Source: an uncultured Eubacteriales bacterium (GTDB taxonomy: Bacteria; Bacillota; Clostridia; Christensenellales; Borkfalkiaceae). Taken from it: DNA of 64,000 bases. How positions within the stretch are numbered: the first letter of the stretch is position 1; every line of letters starts with the position of its first letter. The stretch spans positions 27,458-91,457 of the forward strand of contig UQTB01000005.1 of assembly GCA_900543915.1 (NCBI GenBank). Reading direction: 5' to 3'. Of the stretch, positions 18,357 through 25,938 are shown piece after piece. The position numbers and the translations under genes were made by a program. Under the pieces are notes generated by a model that worked only from the letters and a program-made list of their open reading frames with translations, searched no databases and had not been told where the DNA came from.

Positions 18357-18439
18357 TGATCCTCCTAAAATCACTGCGCCGCTCTCCCGGCGCAATCCTG
18401 TTTCAACAGCGAGTGCAGTTTATGGATCCATTATACACC

Positions 18440-18883
18440 GCAAAACTTGAAACAGGCTGAAAAACATCAGCAAATTTCTTTATTTTTCCAGTCTATTATA
18501 TATTAACACAAACCGCTTTAAAATACAATTATTTTTCGCATTTGAACGGGAAAAATTCTAAAACATTTTTTCTTTTTTCAATTTTGTTGCGCCATATAAG
18601 AGACGCAAAACATAATTCAAAAAACAACAGATATTCAGTCATGTTTTCATTTACAAATCTTTTCTGTATTGTTTTTTGCTTTTCTTGTGACTTCAATAAA
18701 ATTTTTAAGCTGCAATTTCGTTTGGGGTTTTTCATTCAAATTAAGTCGATCTGCTTCTTCACAATAATAAAATTGACAATTCCTTTCAGACGTTCTGAGA
18801 CAGAATGGCCAATTTTTTTGCCGGCTATAAATTGGGCCCGTTCTGTCTCAAAAATCGATCTTTTCTGAAACTTTTTCTAAAAA
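18440..18883. other. AT-rich gene-free island upstream of parS
   Basis: About 440 bp of strikingly AT-rich sequence between ftsH and the parS sites. I see no convincing gene; a 68-codon minus-strand open frame at 18529-18735 has a Lys/Phe/Asn-rich translation expected from AT-rich noncoding DNA. The distal part holds a long imperfect inverted repeat (separate entry). It may be an unwinding or nucleoid-organising region, but I see no DnaA boxes of the TTATCCACA form here. Confidence 0.6.
18796..18850. repeat. long imperfect inverted repeat next to parS
   Basis: The outer arms TGAGACAGAA (18796-18805) and TTCTGTCTCA (18841-18850) are perfectly complementary. The inner arms TGGCCAATTT and AAATTGGGCCC continue the stem with mismatches, leaving a loop of about 13 nt. 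It lies 34 bp from the first parS. It is not followed by a T-tract, so it is not an obvious terminator. Confidence 0.6.
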
Positions 18884-18899
18884 TGTTTCACATGAAACA
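18884..18899. promoter_or_regulatory. parS site 1 (one mismatch)
   Basis: TGTTTCACATGAAACA differs from the consensus parS palindrome TGTTTCACGTGAAACA at one central base (G to A), so it is slightly asymmetric. It is the ParB loading site nearest ftsH. Confidence 0.9.
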
Positions 18900-18922
18900 T
18901 TTTTATTGACTACGGGAAAAAT

Positions 18923-18938
18923 TGTTTCACGTGAAACA
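18923..18938. promoter_or_regulatory. parS site 2 (perfect)
   Basis: TGTTTCACGTGAAACA, an exact 16-bp parS palindrome, 23 bp after site 1. It is bound by ParB, encoded 3.5 kb away. Confidence 0.97.
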
Positions 18939-18951
18939 TCAAAACAATAAA

Positions 18952-18967
18952 TGTTTCACGTGAAACA
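18952..18967. promoter_or_regulatory. parS site 3 (perfect)
   Basis: A second exact 16-bp parS palindrome, 13 bp after site 2. The three sites lie within 84 bp between ftsH and the CvpA-like gene. Confidence 0.97.
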
Positions 18968-18999
18968 AAAAAAGAAGCCTGAAACAGCCTCTTTTTTCA
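18968..18999 (-). terminator. probable terminator of the CvpA-like gene
   Basis: On the minus strand AAGAGGCT pairs with GGCTTCTT (two G-U wobbles), loop GTTTCA, followed by a run of T. It separates the CvpA transcript from the parS sites. Confidence 0.55.
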
Positions 19000-19024
19000 A
19001 TCCAAGCATTCAATTTGACCGATT

Positions 19025-19840
19025 TTAACGGAAAAACAATGATTTTAAGCAAGTTTTCGCCGTTTCTCCGCCGTCGGCGGGGAACTTTTCTTCCAAAAAC
19101 TCTCTCAAAAAGTCAATTTCGTTTACAATCGATCCCAAAACGGCAATTAAATTGTGTTCCGTAAAGAATTTTGCCAGCTGCGAGCCGTTGATTGCCCGAT
19201 TTACTTCCTCCATAAACGAGAAGGGGAGAATGGAAAGCACAAACAGAACAATATAAATAAAGACCAAAGCCTCCAGCAGTCCTAAAAGCAAACCCAGCGT
19301 TTTATCCAAAGCCGTAACCAGCTTAAAGGCGTGCACAATTTTACTCAAAATCAAACCAATCAGCAGGAATAACAGCCGCAAAATGATATAAAGCCCGATA
19401 AAGGATATTGCCTGGATTGCATAAAATGCAAATACCGGGGCACAGATATCGATGACAGAAGCGGTGGGATCGATATTGATTCCCTCGCAGACGCTCCTCA
19501 CGATTCCGCTGATCAGGGGAGATACTTCGTCCGCTCCTCCCGCGAGAAACTGCTCCAGCGGCATTGCCGCAGATTCGCCGAAGAGTTTGGGGATCCATCC
19601 TGCAAACACACCGCTCATCGCATCGACAACGGCAAAGCGGTCGTCCAGCCAGATCGCAAACTTCCCGCAGAAAATCGCCGTCAGCAGAAAAGCGAGAATC
19701 CTCCCGTAACTCTTAAATAACTTCCGCGTAAATCCTTTGGCGATACCGACAATCCCGAACAGCAGAAAAATCAGTATTACCGCAATATCAGCTATTGCAG
19801 CGCCGTTTATTCCTGCGCCTTCCAATAAAAAAGCGCCCAT
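19025..19840 (-). CDS. CvpA-family membrane protein
   Basis: A 271-residue polytopic protein. Hydrophobic segments lie near residues 13-33, 46-63, 135-165 and 185-210. The N-terminal pattern (ADIAVILIFLLFGIVGIAKG, then FTRKLFKSYGRILAFLLTA) and the late segment LDKTLGLLLGLLEALVFIYI match the CvpA (colicin V production / YshB) family. Its roles elsewhere include envelope homeostasis and biofilm formation; the molecular function is unsettled. It has a large external-looking insertion around residues 65-130. It is divergent from yyaC, with 152 bp between. Confidence 0.8.
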   Translation of the reverse strand: MGAFLLEGAGINGAAIADIAVILIFLLFGIVGIAKGFTRKLFKSYGRILAFLLTAIFCGKFAIWLDDRFAVVDAMSGVFAGWIPKLFGESAAMPLEQFLAGGADEVSPLISGIVRSVCEGINIDPTASVIDICAPVFAFYAIQAISFIGLYIILRLLFLLIGLILSKIVHAFKLVTALDKTLGLLLGLLEALVFIYIVLFVLSILPFSFMEEVNRAINGSQLAKFFTEHNLIAVLGSIVNEIDFLREFLEEKFPADGGETAKTCLKSLFFR

Positions 19841-19992
19841 ATAACCTCCGTTTTTTCAGTTTTTCTCATTATACCATATTTTCCACACATTTAGATAGCA
19901 ATTTTAAAATATTTTTTCTTTTTCCGGAATTTGTATAAATTGAAACAAAACCGTCAATGATTTAAGGGAAACAAAGCCGTTCGGAGGTCAAC

Positions 19993-20538
19993 ATGGAAAA
20001 CAACTACTCATTCAGCGTATTCAATCAGTATTGTGCCGGCGGCGTGTCCCGCGTCCTGGGAGAATACAACGCGGCGAACCGCTCGCCCATCATCGTCTGC
20101 GTCGGGAGCGATCTCGTTTTGGGAGACAGTCTCGGCCCCTTGGTCGGTACGCTGCTGAAACAGAAGGGGGTCGGTACCTATATTTACGGCACGCTGAACT
20201 GCCCGATCACCGCAAAGGAGATCGAATATGCCAAAACCTATCTCAAGCAGCTGCATCCCGAATCCTTTATCATCGCGATTGACGCAGCCGTCGGCGCAAG
20301 CGACGACATCGGCCTGATCAAACTCCAGAACAAAGGCCTCCGTCCCGGACTGGGCGTCAATAAGTCGCTGGGGGAGATCGGGGACGTCAGCGTAATCGGC
20401 ATCGTCGCGACCAAGACGTTCCAGAATTACAGCCTGTTCAATACGACGCGCCTCAACCTCGTCTATAAAATGGCGACGAAAATCGCAGAAGGAATCACGG
20501 ATTATATCGACAAACGCGAACTCCTGCGCGCTATCTGA
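19993..20538 (+). CDS. yyaC: spore protease YyaC family protein
   Basis: A 181-residue protein of the YyaC family (HyaD/GPR-like fold): SPIIVCVGSDLVLGDSLGPL, GTLNCPITAKEIE, IAIDAAVGASDDIG and the ending GITDYIDKREL. In Bacillus subtilis yyaC lies beside spo0J/soj and is linked to sporulation, so its position 1.5 kb beyond parS here is conserved synteny. The ribosome site is GGAGG seven nt before ATG. It is the main direct hint, besides Spo0A, that the organism sporulates. Its precise proteolytic role is not well established. Confidence 0.92.
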   Translation: MENNYSFSVFNQYCAGGVSRVLGEYNAANRSPIIVCVGSDLVLGDSLGPLVGTLLKQKGVGTYIYGTLNCPITAKEIEYAKTYLKQLHPESFIIAIDAAVGASDDIGLIKLQNKGLRPGLGVNKSLGEIGDVSVIGIVATKTFQNYSLFNTTRLNLVYKMATKIAEGITDYIDKRELLRAI

Positions 20539-20564
20539 AAAAGAGCCCCCGAAGGGCTCTTTTT
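20538..20564. terminator. bidirectional Rho-independent terminator
   Basis: An 11-bp perfect stem AAAAAGAGCCC / GGGCTCTTTTT (20538-20548, 20554-20564) with loop CCGAA. It overlaps the yyaC stop and is shared with the convergent Spo0A-like gene. Confidence 0.92.
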
Positions 20565-20637
20565 TATTTGCTTTCTGAGAACGGCTCTCATCAGTTTTCG
20601 ATATTCCGGCTTTAGCGGCAATCGGGAAATTCCCGAT

Positions 20638-21387
20638 TTATATCCGCATCAGAAGGGAGCGGTCGGACATCAGAGCGATGAACTCGCGGTTTGTCGGCCG
20701 CGTATTGCGAAAGCAACTGAAGCCGAACATCTTGTTGATCACGCTGAAATTGTCCCTGTTCCACGCCAGCGCCAAGGCATGGCGAATGGCGCGCTCAACG
20801 CGCGTCACCGTCGAACCGAACCGCTCGCTGATGATGGGATACAGCTTTCCCGTCACGCTCTCCATCACTTCGGGCTGCGTGATGGCCAGGCGGATTCCCT
20901 CCCGCAAAAAGTGATATCCCTTGATCTTGGGGGAAAAGCCCGCCGTGATCATGATGCGGGAAATTTTCGCCTCCAGCCCGTCGTCCAGCCCGCTGATCGC
21001 GGCGGACGGGGGCTCCGGATCGCCTCCGGACAGCTGCTGCATGCGGGTGAGAAGGATGTCGAAGCGAAAGGGCTTCAGGAGAATATACCGCGCGCCCAGA
21101 TCGATCGCGCGTTCCGCAATATCGTCCCGGATCACCGAGGTCAAAAGGATGGGCTTTGTCCGCAGTCCCTCTTCGCGGATCCGCTCCAAAACCGCCAATC
21201 CGTCCATGCCCGGCAGTAAAATATCGAGAATGACGTAGTCCGGATCGCACTTTGTGATCAGTTCCATTCCGGTGACGCCGTCCGCCGCGAATCCTGCTAC
21301 CCGATACGTTCCGTCTCCCTCAAACAGCGCCGCGACCGATTTGATAAACGACTCATTATCCTGCAAAATTACTACCGTTTTTTCCAT
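20638..21387 (-). CDS. Spo0A-like response regulator, divergent paralogue
   Basis: A 249-residue protein with receiver (1-120) and Spo0A-type DNA-binding domain (about 138-240). The recognition region is kept (IKGYHFLREGIRLAI, VERAIRHALALAWNRDNF, PTNREFIAL) but differs at many positions from the second copy at 46386, which looks canonical. In the receiver, phospho-site Asp55 is present, but the acidic pair is reduced to Gln9-Asp10 (VVILQDNESF). An upstream TTCGACA (21502-21508) is a match to the Spo0A box core TGTCGAA on the minus strand, about 115 nt before the start. It could be a dedicated or antagonistic partner of the main Spo0A; that is inference. Confidence 0.88.
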   Translation of the reverse strand: MEKTVVILQDNESFIKSVAALFEGDGTYRVAGFAADGVTGMELITKCDPDYVILDILLPGMDGLAVLERIREEGLRTKPILLTSVIRDDIAERAIDLGARYILLKPFRFDILLTRMQQLSGGDPEPPSAAISGLDDGLEAKISRIMITAGFSPKIKGYHFLREGIRLAITQPEVMESVTGKLYPIISERFGSTVTRVERAIRHALALAWNRDNFSVINKMFGFSCFRNTRPTNREFIALMSDRSLLMRI

Positions 21388-22100
21388 AATATCTCTCCGT
21401 ATTTAGTTCTTTCCTATTGTACTAAATCAAAGTAAAAAAGTAAACTAAATTTTGTTCAAAATTAAAACTTTTTTAATAATTTTGTAAAATATTTTTTATA
21501 ATTCGACATTTTACAAAATATATTGTGTAATTTTTTATTAAAAAATACAATATATTGAATTTTTATAAATTTGTCTCACTTGTTGAAAATGCAGAGCGCG
21601 CTTTCAGTGCCTGATTTTTTCCGATAAGTCCTCCTTATTTTAAAGTGGAGAGCGGCGGCAAAGCCTTCCCAACCGGGGGAAAGCGGCGCTTCCCTCCCGG
21701 AGAATTTCTTTCAAAAAGCCGAAGAGATAAAAAACAAAGCGATTGAAAAGGAGTCCGGTACTATACCGAACTCCTTACTTTCTATGAGAGAGGTTTTCTC
21801 GTTGCTTTCCGCAATCTGTCCGCCGGGAATCTTTTACCGAAAGAAATCGCCGCCTTTCTCTGTCCGGGAACGCGCTCCATTCCGCTGCGATGGAAACCGC
21901 CGCTTTTTCTCGACGTTTTTCAGATGAAACTTCCCTTTGCGGCGCATGTTATAACGGCGTTTCGTTCGGGGACTTTTCCGCATCCGGCGGCGGGGAAATT
22001 CCTATCTGACAGCCTGCGATCGGCTGTTTTCTGCCGCCTGTCAGAGGAGATTTGCTCGCTTGCTTTCCTGCACGCACATTCTGGGTTACTTATAAAAAAA
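21388..22100. other. gene-free region with hairpins
   Basis: About 750 bp without a credible gene. 21400-21590 is very AT-rich and holds the promoter side of the Spo0A-like gene, including a Spo0A-box core at 21502-21508. A hairpin with arms 21748-21760 and 21764-21776 (AAGGAGTCCGGTA / TACCGAACTCCTT, one mismatch) and an inverted repeat TCTGACAG/CTGTCAGA (22005-22012, 22038-22045) are the only structures I can name. Open frames here look random. Confidence 0.6.
21502..21508 (-). promoter_or_regulatory. candidate Spo0A box
   Basis: The minus strand reads AAATGTCGAAT; TGTCGAA is the Spo0A-box core. It sits in the AT-rich region upstream of the Spo0A-like gene, consistent with autoregulation or control by the second Spo0A. 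A 7-mer alone is weak evidence. Confidence 0.4.
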
Positions 22101-22117
22101 CGCCCGCGGCGCGGGCG
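22101..22117 (-). terminator. terminator of the small lipoprotein gene
   Basis: CGCCCGC / GCGGGCG with loop GGC, followed on the minus strand by seven T residues, just after the stop at 22139. Confidence 0.85.
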
Positions 22118-22138
22118 CAGTCGATCCGAAAAGCTCTG

Positions 22139-22663
22139 TTACTCCTGAAACGCCACCTTGATTTCGGTCACCGTATCGGCGGGCAGCTGAAGAAACAGGA
22201 GATTGCAGGCTATATCGTCCGTTCCCAGGAAAGGGCGTTCGACGCGCAGGGTCACCGCGGCTGTTCCCTTTTCGATGGAGTGCGCGACATAAACGACGCG
22301 GTTGGAGCCGGACGGCTGCCATACGGAAATCACGCCGACGGCACAGCGCTCGAAATACGTTTCGTCTATCTGAGAGAGTCGCTCGATGATGCGGCAGCCG
22401 TCCGAATAAAAGTATTCGCAGCTCTCCCGCAGCGCATCCAGATCGCTCTTTTGTTCGATGATAAAATAACTGTCGATAAAATCCTCTTCCGGCATCGACG
22501 AATCGCCCGGCGCGACAACCGGCTCAACGGTCCGTCCGATCGCCGCGCAGAGCTCATCGCCGATAAACGTCCCCTGGCCGATGACCAGAACGGACGCTTC
22601 GGGAGAACGCGCACACCCGCCTAAGAGCAGAAAGAGGCATACCATCCATACAATTTTTTTCAT
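22139..22663 (-). CDS. small lipoprotein of unknown function
   Basis: A 174-residue lipoprotein. The signal peptide and lipobox MKKIVWMVCLFLLLGGCARS (Cys17) start at ATG 22663, with AAGGAGGAG just upstream. The mature part has no motif I recognise. The same frame stays open upstream into the neighbouring zinc-ribbon gene because that gene carries a frameshift, so a naive prediction would fuse the two. I keep them apart because this gene has its own ribosome site and signal peptide. It is the last gene of the 23787-22139 cluster. Confidence 0.8.
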   Translation of the reverse strand: MKKIVWMVCLFLLLGGCARSPEASVLVIGQGTFIGDELCAAIGRTVEPVVAPGDSSMPEEDFIDSYFIIEQKSDLDALRESCEYFYSDGCRIIERLSQIDETYFERCAVGVISVWQPSGSNRVVYVAHSIEKGTAAVTLRVERPFLGTDDIACNLLFLQLPADTVTEIKVAFQE

Positions 22664-22674
22664 TTCGCTCCTCC

Positions 22675-23041
22675 TTATATAACGGCAAACAGGGGAAGGA
22701 AGAGCACTGCCACGGCCGAAACGCTCAGAAAAAGGAACAGATAGACCGCCAGCAGGATCGCCGAAACGACAAGGCCGACGACGGCAAAGGCGTTCCGCCC
22801 TGCACTGCATTGTGCCGCACAGCGAAAGCGCAAATGCCGGCAAGACAATGACCGCACAAAACGCCGAATGAAACAGCGCCAGGACGAGCACGGCCGCGAG
22901 CGAAAGCACAAAGCCGGCCAGCCCCATACCGTTGATTTTGCCGGGCGCGGCGACGTGTACGCCGCGCCCGACTGCAACGCCGCACTGCGGGCAGATCACC
23001 GCCGAATCGTGCAGCTTTTTTCCGCAATTCTGACAATACAT
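22675..23041 (-). pseudogene. small zinc-ribbon membrane protein, frameshifted
   Basis: Translation from ATG 23041 gives a ribbon MYCQNCGKKLHDSAVICPQC and a membrane segment, then goes off-frame after ...SLCGTMQC. One base shift restores AGRNAFAVVGLVVSAILLAV, which continues to a stop at 22675 and matches the paralogue at 23437 (QCLESPERYTGKKLAVAGFI). So one indel near 22800 breaks an otherwise intact gene of about 122 codons. It could be a true mutation, phase-variation-like slippage, or a sequencing/assembly error; the local run is not a long homopolymer, which argues against simple slippage. Confidence 0.75.
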
Positions 23042-23053
23042 CCGAAATCCTCC

Positions 23054-23422
23054 CTAAGACAGAAAGCCCTGCATTCTGAGCCGTAATAAATAAATTCCGT
23101 ACGCGGCAAGGATGAAAAAGAGCACAATGCCGAGAACGGAAAAACAAACGCCCGCCACGGCAAACCGCTTTCCCGTATACTGCTCCGGATGCTCAACGCA
23201 CCGCCTCAGCGCGAGGAGCGACAGAGCGAGCGAGAGATAAGAGATGTAAGAGCCGGACACAACCTGCAGCAGCGACAGAATAAAACCCCACAGCGCGAAG
23301 CCGTTTTTCTTGGCTTTCCCGGGTATTTCTTTCTGCGTAACGGCCGCGGCGCCGCACGGGGGAACGCCTCCTTCGCGCGCATTTTCCGCGCCGTCTGTAA
23401 AACATCGCGTTTTCTTCCTCAT
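23054..23422 (-). CDS. small membrane protein of the zinc-ribbon cluster, ribbon degenerate
   Basis: About 122 residues from ATG 23422 (MRKKTRCFTDGAENAREG), which has GGAGG eight nt upstream. An earlier ATG at 23440 overlaps the previous stop as ATGA and would add six residues. The membrane part NGFALWGFILSLLQVVSGSY and the ending GKRFAVAGVCFSVLGIVLFF are clear homologues of the gene at 23437, but the N-terminal CxxC ribbon is lost; only two isolated Cys remain. It may have specialised or be decaying. It lies between two paralogues. Confidence 0.7.
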   Translation of the reverse strand: MRKKTRCFTDGAENAREGGVPPCGAAAVTQKEIPGKAKKNGFALWGFILSLLQVVSGSYISYLSLALSLLALRRCVEHPEQYTGKRFAVAGVCFSVLGIVLFFILAAYGIYLLRLRMQGFLS

Positions 23423-23436
23423 ACCGCGCCTCCGCT

Positions 23437-23787
23437 TCATACCGTCAATCGATAAAACAAATACACGACCGCTATGCAGTAACCGACAGCGAATAACGCG
23501 GAAAGAATAAATCCCGCGACGGCCAGTTTTTTCCCCGTGTACCGTTCCGGGCTTTCCAGGCATTGTTTCAGGCCGCTCAAAGAGAAAATAAACGACAGAG
23601 CCGTACACCATACGCTGATCCACGGTATGATTTGCAGCAGCGACAATACAAAGCCCCACAGCGCCAGCGCATTCGTCTTGCCCGCCGCAGGCGGTTGCTC
23701 CTTCCCGCAGGAACCGACTGCAATCCCGCAGTTCGGGCAAATGACGGCCTTTTCGTTCAGTTCCTTTCCGCAATGCACGCAATACAT
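23437..23787 (-). CDS. small zinc-ribbon membrane protein (DUF4190-like)
   Basis: A 116-residue protein. The N-terminal double-CxxC ribbon (YCVHCG..ICPNCG, residues 2-20) is followed by a linker and two or three membrane helices (NALALWGFVLSLLQIIPWIS and KLAVAGFILSALFAVGYCIA). This is the common zinc_ribbon_2 plus DUF4190 layout. Ribosome site GGAGGGAG. It is the first gene of a four-gene run down to 22139. Its upstream 55 bp are shared with two other loci (see repeat at 23798). Confidence 0.85.
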   Translation of the reverse strand: MYCVHCGKELNEKAVICPNCGIAVGSCGKEQPPAAGKTNALALWGFVLSLLQIIPWISVWCTALSFIFSLSGLKQCLESPERYTGKKLAVAGFILSALFAVGYCIAVVYLFYRLTV

Positions 23788-23797
23788 CTTTTCTCCC

Positions 23798-23850
23798 TCC
23801 TACACGTTAAAAACGAATCGCAGGCGCCGTTTGTCCCGCATTGCAGTGCA
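23798..23850 (+). repeat. shared upstream segment, copy A
   Basis: CCTCCTACACGTTAAAAACG and the following GCCGTTTGTCCCGC match the segments at 34386-34450 (same orientation) and 27100-27166 (opposite orientation). It lies immediately upstream of a zinc-ribbon gene on the minus strand, so it is probably a duplicated promoter/leader. Confidence 0.6.
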
Positions 23851-24066
23851 TTTTTTCCCGGTTTCAAACAGCCGCCCGCAATGAACCGTATCGGAAAGCC
23901 GTTTTGCTTGCCCGGTCCGCCGTCCGCAAAAAGACGGATGCGCCGCCCGATTTTTGAAATAGAAAGTTACACCGTCTTTTTCCAACAGAAAAAAACAGGC
24001 GCGCCGTTCGTTTCACAGCGCGCTCGTTTTCCTCGCATTTCCGATCAAAACAAATCTCCGGCGGAC

Positions 24067-24369
24067 TCAGACGCCCGATCCCGCCAATGCGAACATGGCG
24101 ATGAACACGATCACATACAAGACAACCTCTGCGATCACGCCGATCAGCGCACCCTTTCCGCAGGATTTCGCCTTCAGCGGGTAAGTCCCTTTCCAGACCA
24201 GATAGAGAATCAGCCCGACCAGGGGAATCAAAAATCCCAGGACGGCGAATCCGGCGTTCGGCCTGTCCGCCGAAGCGGCGGGAGCGGTCTGTTCGTTCAG
24301 GGCAACGCCGCAGTTCGGGCAGACGGCCGCGCGCTCGTTCACTTCTTTGCCACAGTTTTTACAATGCAT
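24067..24369 (-). CDS. small zinc-ribbon membrane protein
   Basis: A 100-residue protein: ribbon HCKNCGKEVNERAAVCPNCG (residues 2-21), a linker, membrane helix AGFAVLGFLIPLVGLILYLV, the conserved short motif YPLKAKSCGKGALIGVI, and a second helix. The YPLKAKSCGKGAL motif recurs in the proteins at 34480, 34851 and, varied, 35222, 10-11 kb away, so this gene belongs to that subfamily rather than to its direct neighbours. AGGAGGTG precedes the ATG. Its promoter and leader are one of three copies of the double-palindrome module. Confidence 0.86.
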   Translation of the reverse strand: MHCKNCGKEVNERAAVCPNCGVALNEQTAPAASADRPNAGFAVLGFLIPLVGLILYLVWKGTYPLKAKSCGKGALIGVIAEVVLYVIVFIAMFALAGSGV

Positions 24370-24410
24370 ATCACACCTCCTAAAATATCAGGGATAATCC
24401 TCTGAAAATC

Positions 24411-24512
24411 CCTTAAGGCGCTGTTTTTCTTTGCCCATGGGCAAAGAAAAAGGCATGCCTTTTTTCCTCTGTATTATATCACATTTCATTGCCGGAATCA
24501 AGCTGTTTTTCT
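24411..24512 (-). promoter_or_regulatory. double-palindrome promoter-leader module, copy 1
   Basis: On the minus strand: -35 TTGATT (24496-24501), 17-nt spacer, -10 TATAAT (24473-24478). The leader then holds an 18-bp palindrome (24447-24464) and a 28-bp palindrome centred on CCCATGGG (24424-24451). They share five bases, so the two hairpins compete. About 80 percent identical to copy 2 at 26794-26890, with compensatory changes in both palindromes. It drives the zinc-ribbon gene at 24369. Confidence 0.75.
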
Positions 24513-24660
24513 CGCTTTACATAAAAAATACTGTAATCGTATGCTTACCGGGTTAAAACAGAGGCCGGAAACGGGTATTCCGGCTTTTCACGCGTTATTT
24601 TATTTGGCGGCCTTTCGCGAAGGAGAAACAACGGCAAAGCGACAAAACCATTGGGGGCCG

Positions 24661-25938
24661 TCAGGCTTCTTCGATTATACTTAAGATCCAACGGATCCAT
24701 CCCGTAATGGTCGAAGCCCGCCGTGCGTAGGTGCTTTCCGCTTCTACTTGAAATAAATTCGATCGCTTCATAATTTCCACTATTTTTGCGGAATCGGGCA
24801 TATCTCCGCAACGCAGACAGATCTTCAGGGTTTCATGAAAGACCTTGTGTTTCAATATTTGCGTTGCGATTGCAAGCTGTCGCTCTTTATAGTTTAATCC
24901 CATAAGAAGATACCCCTTTGGGGAAAGGCGGAAAATAACATTGTGTTTGTCATCTTGCCCTTTTTCTATCAGCTCCAAATATCTCCCCGCATCTGCATAA
25001 TAATTTGTTTGGCGTTCATCAAAAGCATATTCCGCCGTGATCTCCTGTTTCGTCATTGGTTTTTCATATAGCAATTCCACGAGATTGATCATCCGCGCCA
25101 TGCTGTTTGCCTGCGGAAATGAAATATCAGGTTCCTCAACGAGAGGAACCTCGTTTAAGATATTTTCAATCTCCCGTAAAGAAATGTCCGCAGAAATTGC
25201 ATAGTTTTTCTGTTTTACGAGAGTCAGGGAATTATAATTTAGCACATCTTCAAACCGATATTCGTATAGATGAAATATCCCGTTAGAATAGATGAGAAAA
25301 ACCGGCTTTACGTGTTTTGTTACGCGGCTGCTCCAAGTCCGATACGGATAATAAAGCTGCCTGACGAGAAAATCCTCCGATAAATCCCGCTTGGCTTCAA
25401 ACAGGGAAAGATACTTTACTCCCTCATAGGCTGCATCGATCTCGATACGCGCATTGTTAACTTTAAATTGAAATGGCACGCCCCCCGAAATATTCTCTAT
25501 CTGAAAATCAAAGATGCCCGACCCCATTTTCCCCGATACGGTTGCCAACAACCCGTCATCTTCCAAAAAATCCGCGATTATTCCGGCTGCAATCGCGCAA
25601 TTCAGTGCAATTGATTCACTGACAATGTTATCCTGCATGCTTTGGATATGGCCCGGCAAAGATACCCTTTTCATCCCGGCTGCAACATCATCAAATTGAT
25701 GATAGGCTTTAAAATGGGAAATTACATAGCTGTTCCCGCTGATCGGAAGAATTGACAAGTGATGATCGGCAAATAAGGCAGGCAAATTAACGGCATGATC
25801 AAATTTCGTCATCAACCGTGGTTCTCTGAACTCTTTAATCTGACTCGCCGTTATGATAAATTTGCCTTTATGCTCTATTTCATCGAGAATGCGATACTTT
25901 TCAAACAAGGTTTCCCACGCGCTGTCATTCAGTCCCAT
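24661..25938 (-). CDS. type II restriction endonuclease (candidate, PD-(D/E)XK)
   Basis: A 425-residue protein encoded directly after a Dam-like methylase with a 14-bp overlap, the usual layout of a type II restriction-modification operon. A PD-(D/E)XK-like core is visible at about residues 166-186: the acidic Asp in RIEIDAAYEG, then LFEAKRD (E-x-K). It opens with LNDSAWETLFEKY and ends in a helical C-terminal region. I recall unnamed restriction enzymes with this pattern beside D12-class methylases; cleavage at the methylase's site is inference. There are no membrane segments. The composition is more AT-rich than flanking genes, consistent with acquisition. Confidence 0.75.
   Translation of the reverse strand: MGLNDSAWETLFEKYRILDEIEHKGKFIITASQIKEFREPRLMTKFDHAVNLPALFADHHLSILPISGNSYVISHFKAYHQFDDVAAGMKRVSLPGHIQSMQDNIVSESIALNCAIAAGIIADFLEDDGLLATVSGKMGSGIFDFQIENISGGVPFQFKVNNARIEIDAAYEGVKYLSLFEAKRDLSEDFLVRQLYYPYRTWSSRVTKHVKPVFLIYSNGIFHLYEYRFEDVLNYNSLTLVKQKNYAISADISLREIENILNEVPLVEEPDISFPQANSMARMINLVELLYEKPMTKQEITAEYAFDERQTNYYADAGRYLELIEKGQDDKHNVIFRLSPKGYLLMGLNYKERQLAIATQILKHKVFHETLKICLRCGDMPDSAKIVEIMKRSNLFQVEAESTYARRASTITGWIRWILSIIEEA

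Noticed and set aside
18529..18735. 68-codon open frame in the AT-rich parS island
   Set aside because: Lys/Phe/Asn-rich translation typical of AT-rich noncoding DNA; no ribosome site.
21400..21590. AT-rich stretch as a replication origin
   Set aside because: No DnaA box of the TTATCCACA type seen; more easily explained as promoter DNA of the Spo0A-like gene.
22139..23041. Ribbon-lipoprotein fusion of 300 residues
   Set aside because: The second half has its own lipoprotein signal and ribosome site, and the first half rejoins its family sequence only after a one-base shift; treated as a frameshifted gene plus a separate lipoprotein.
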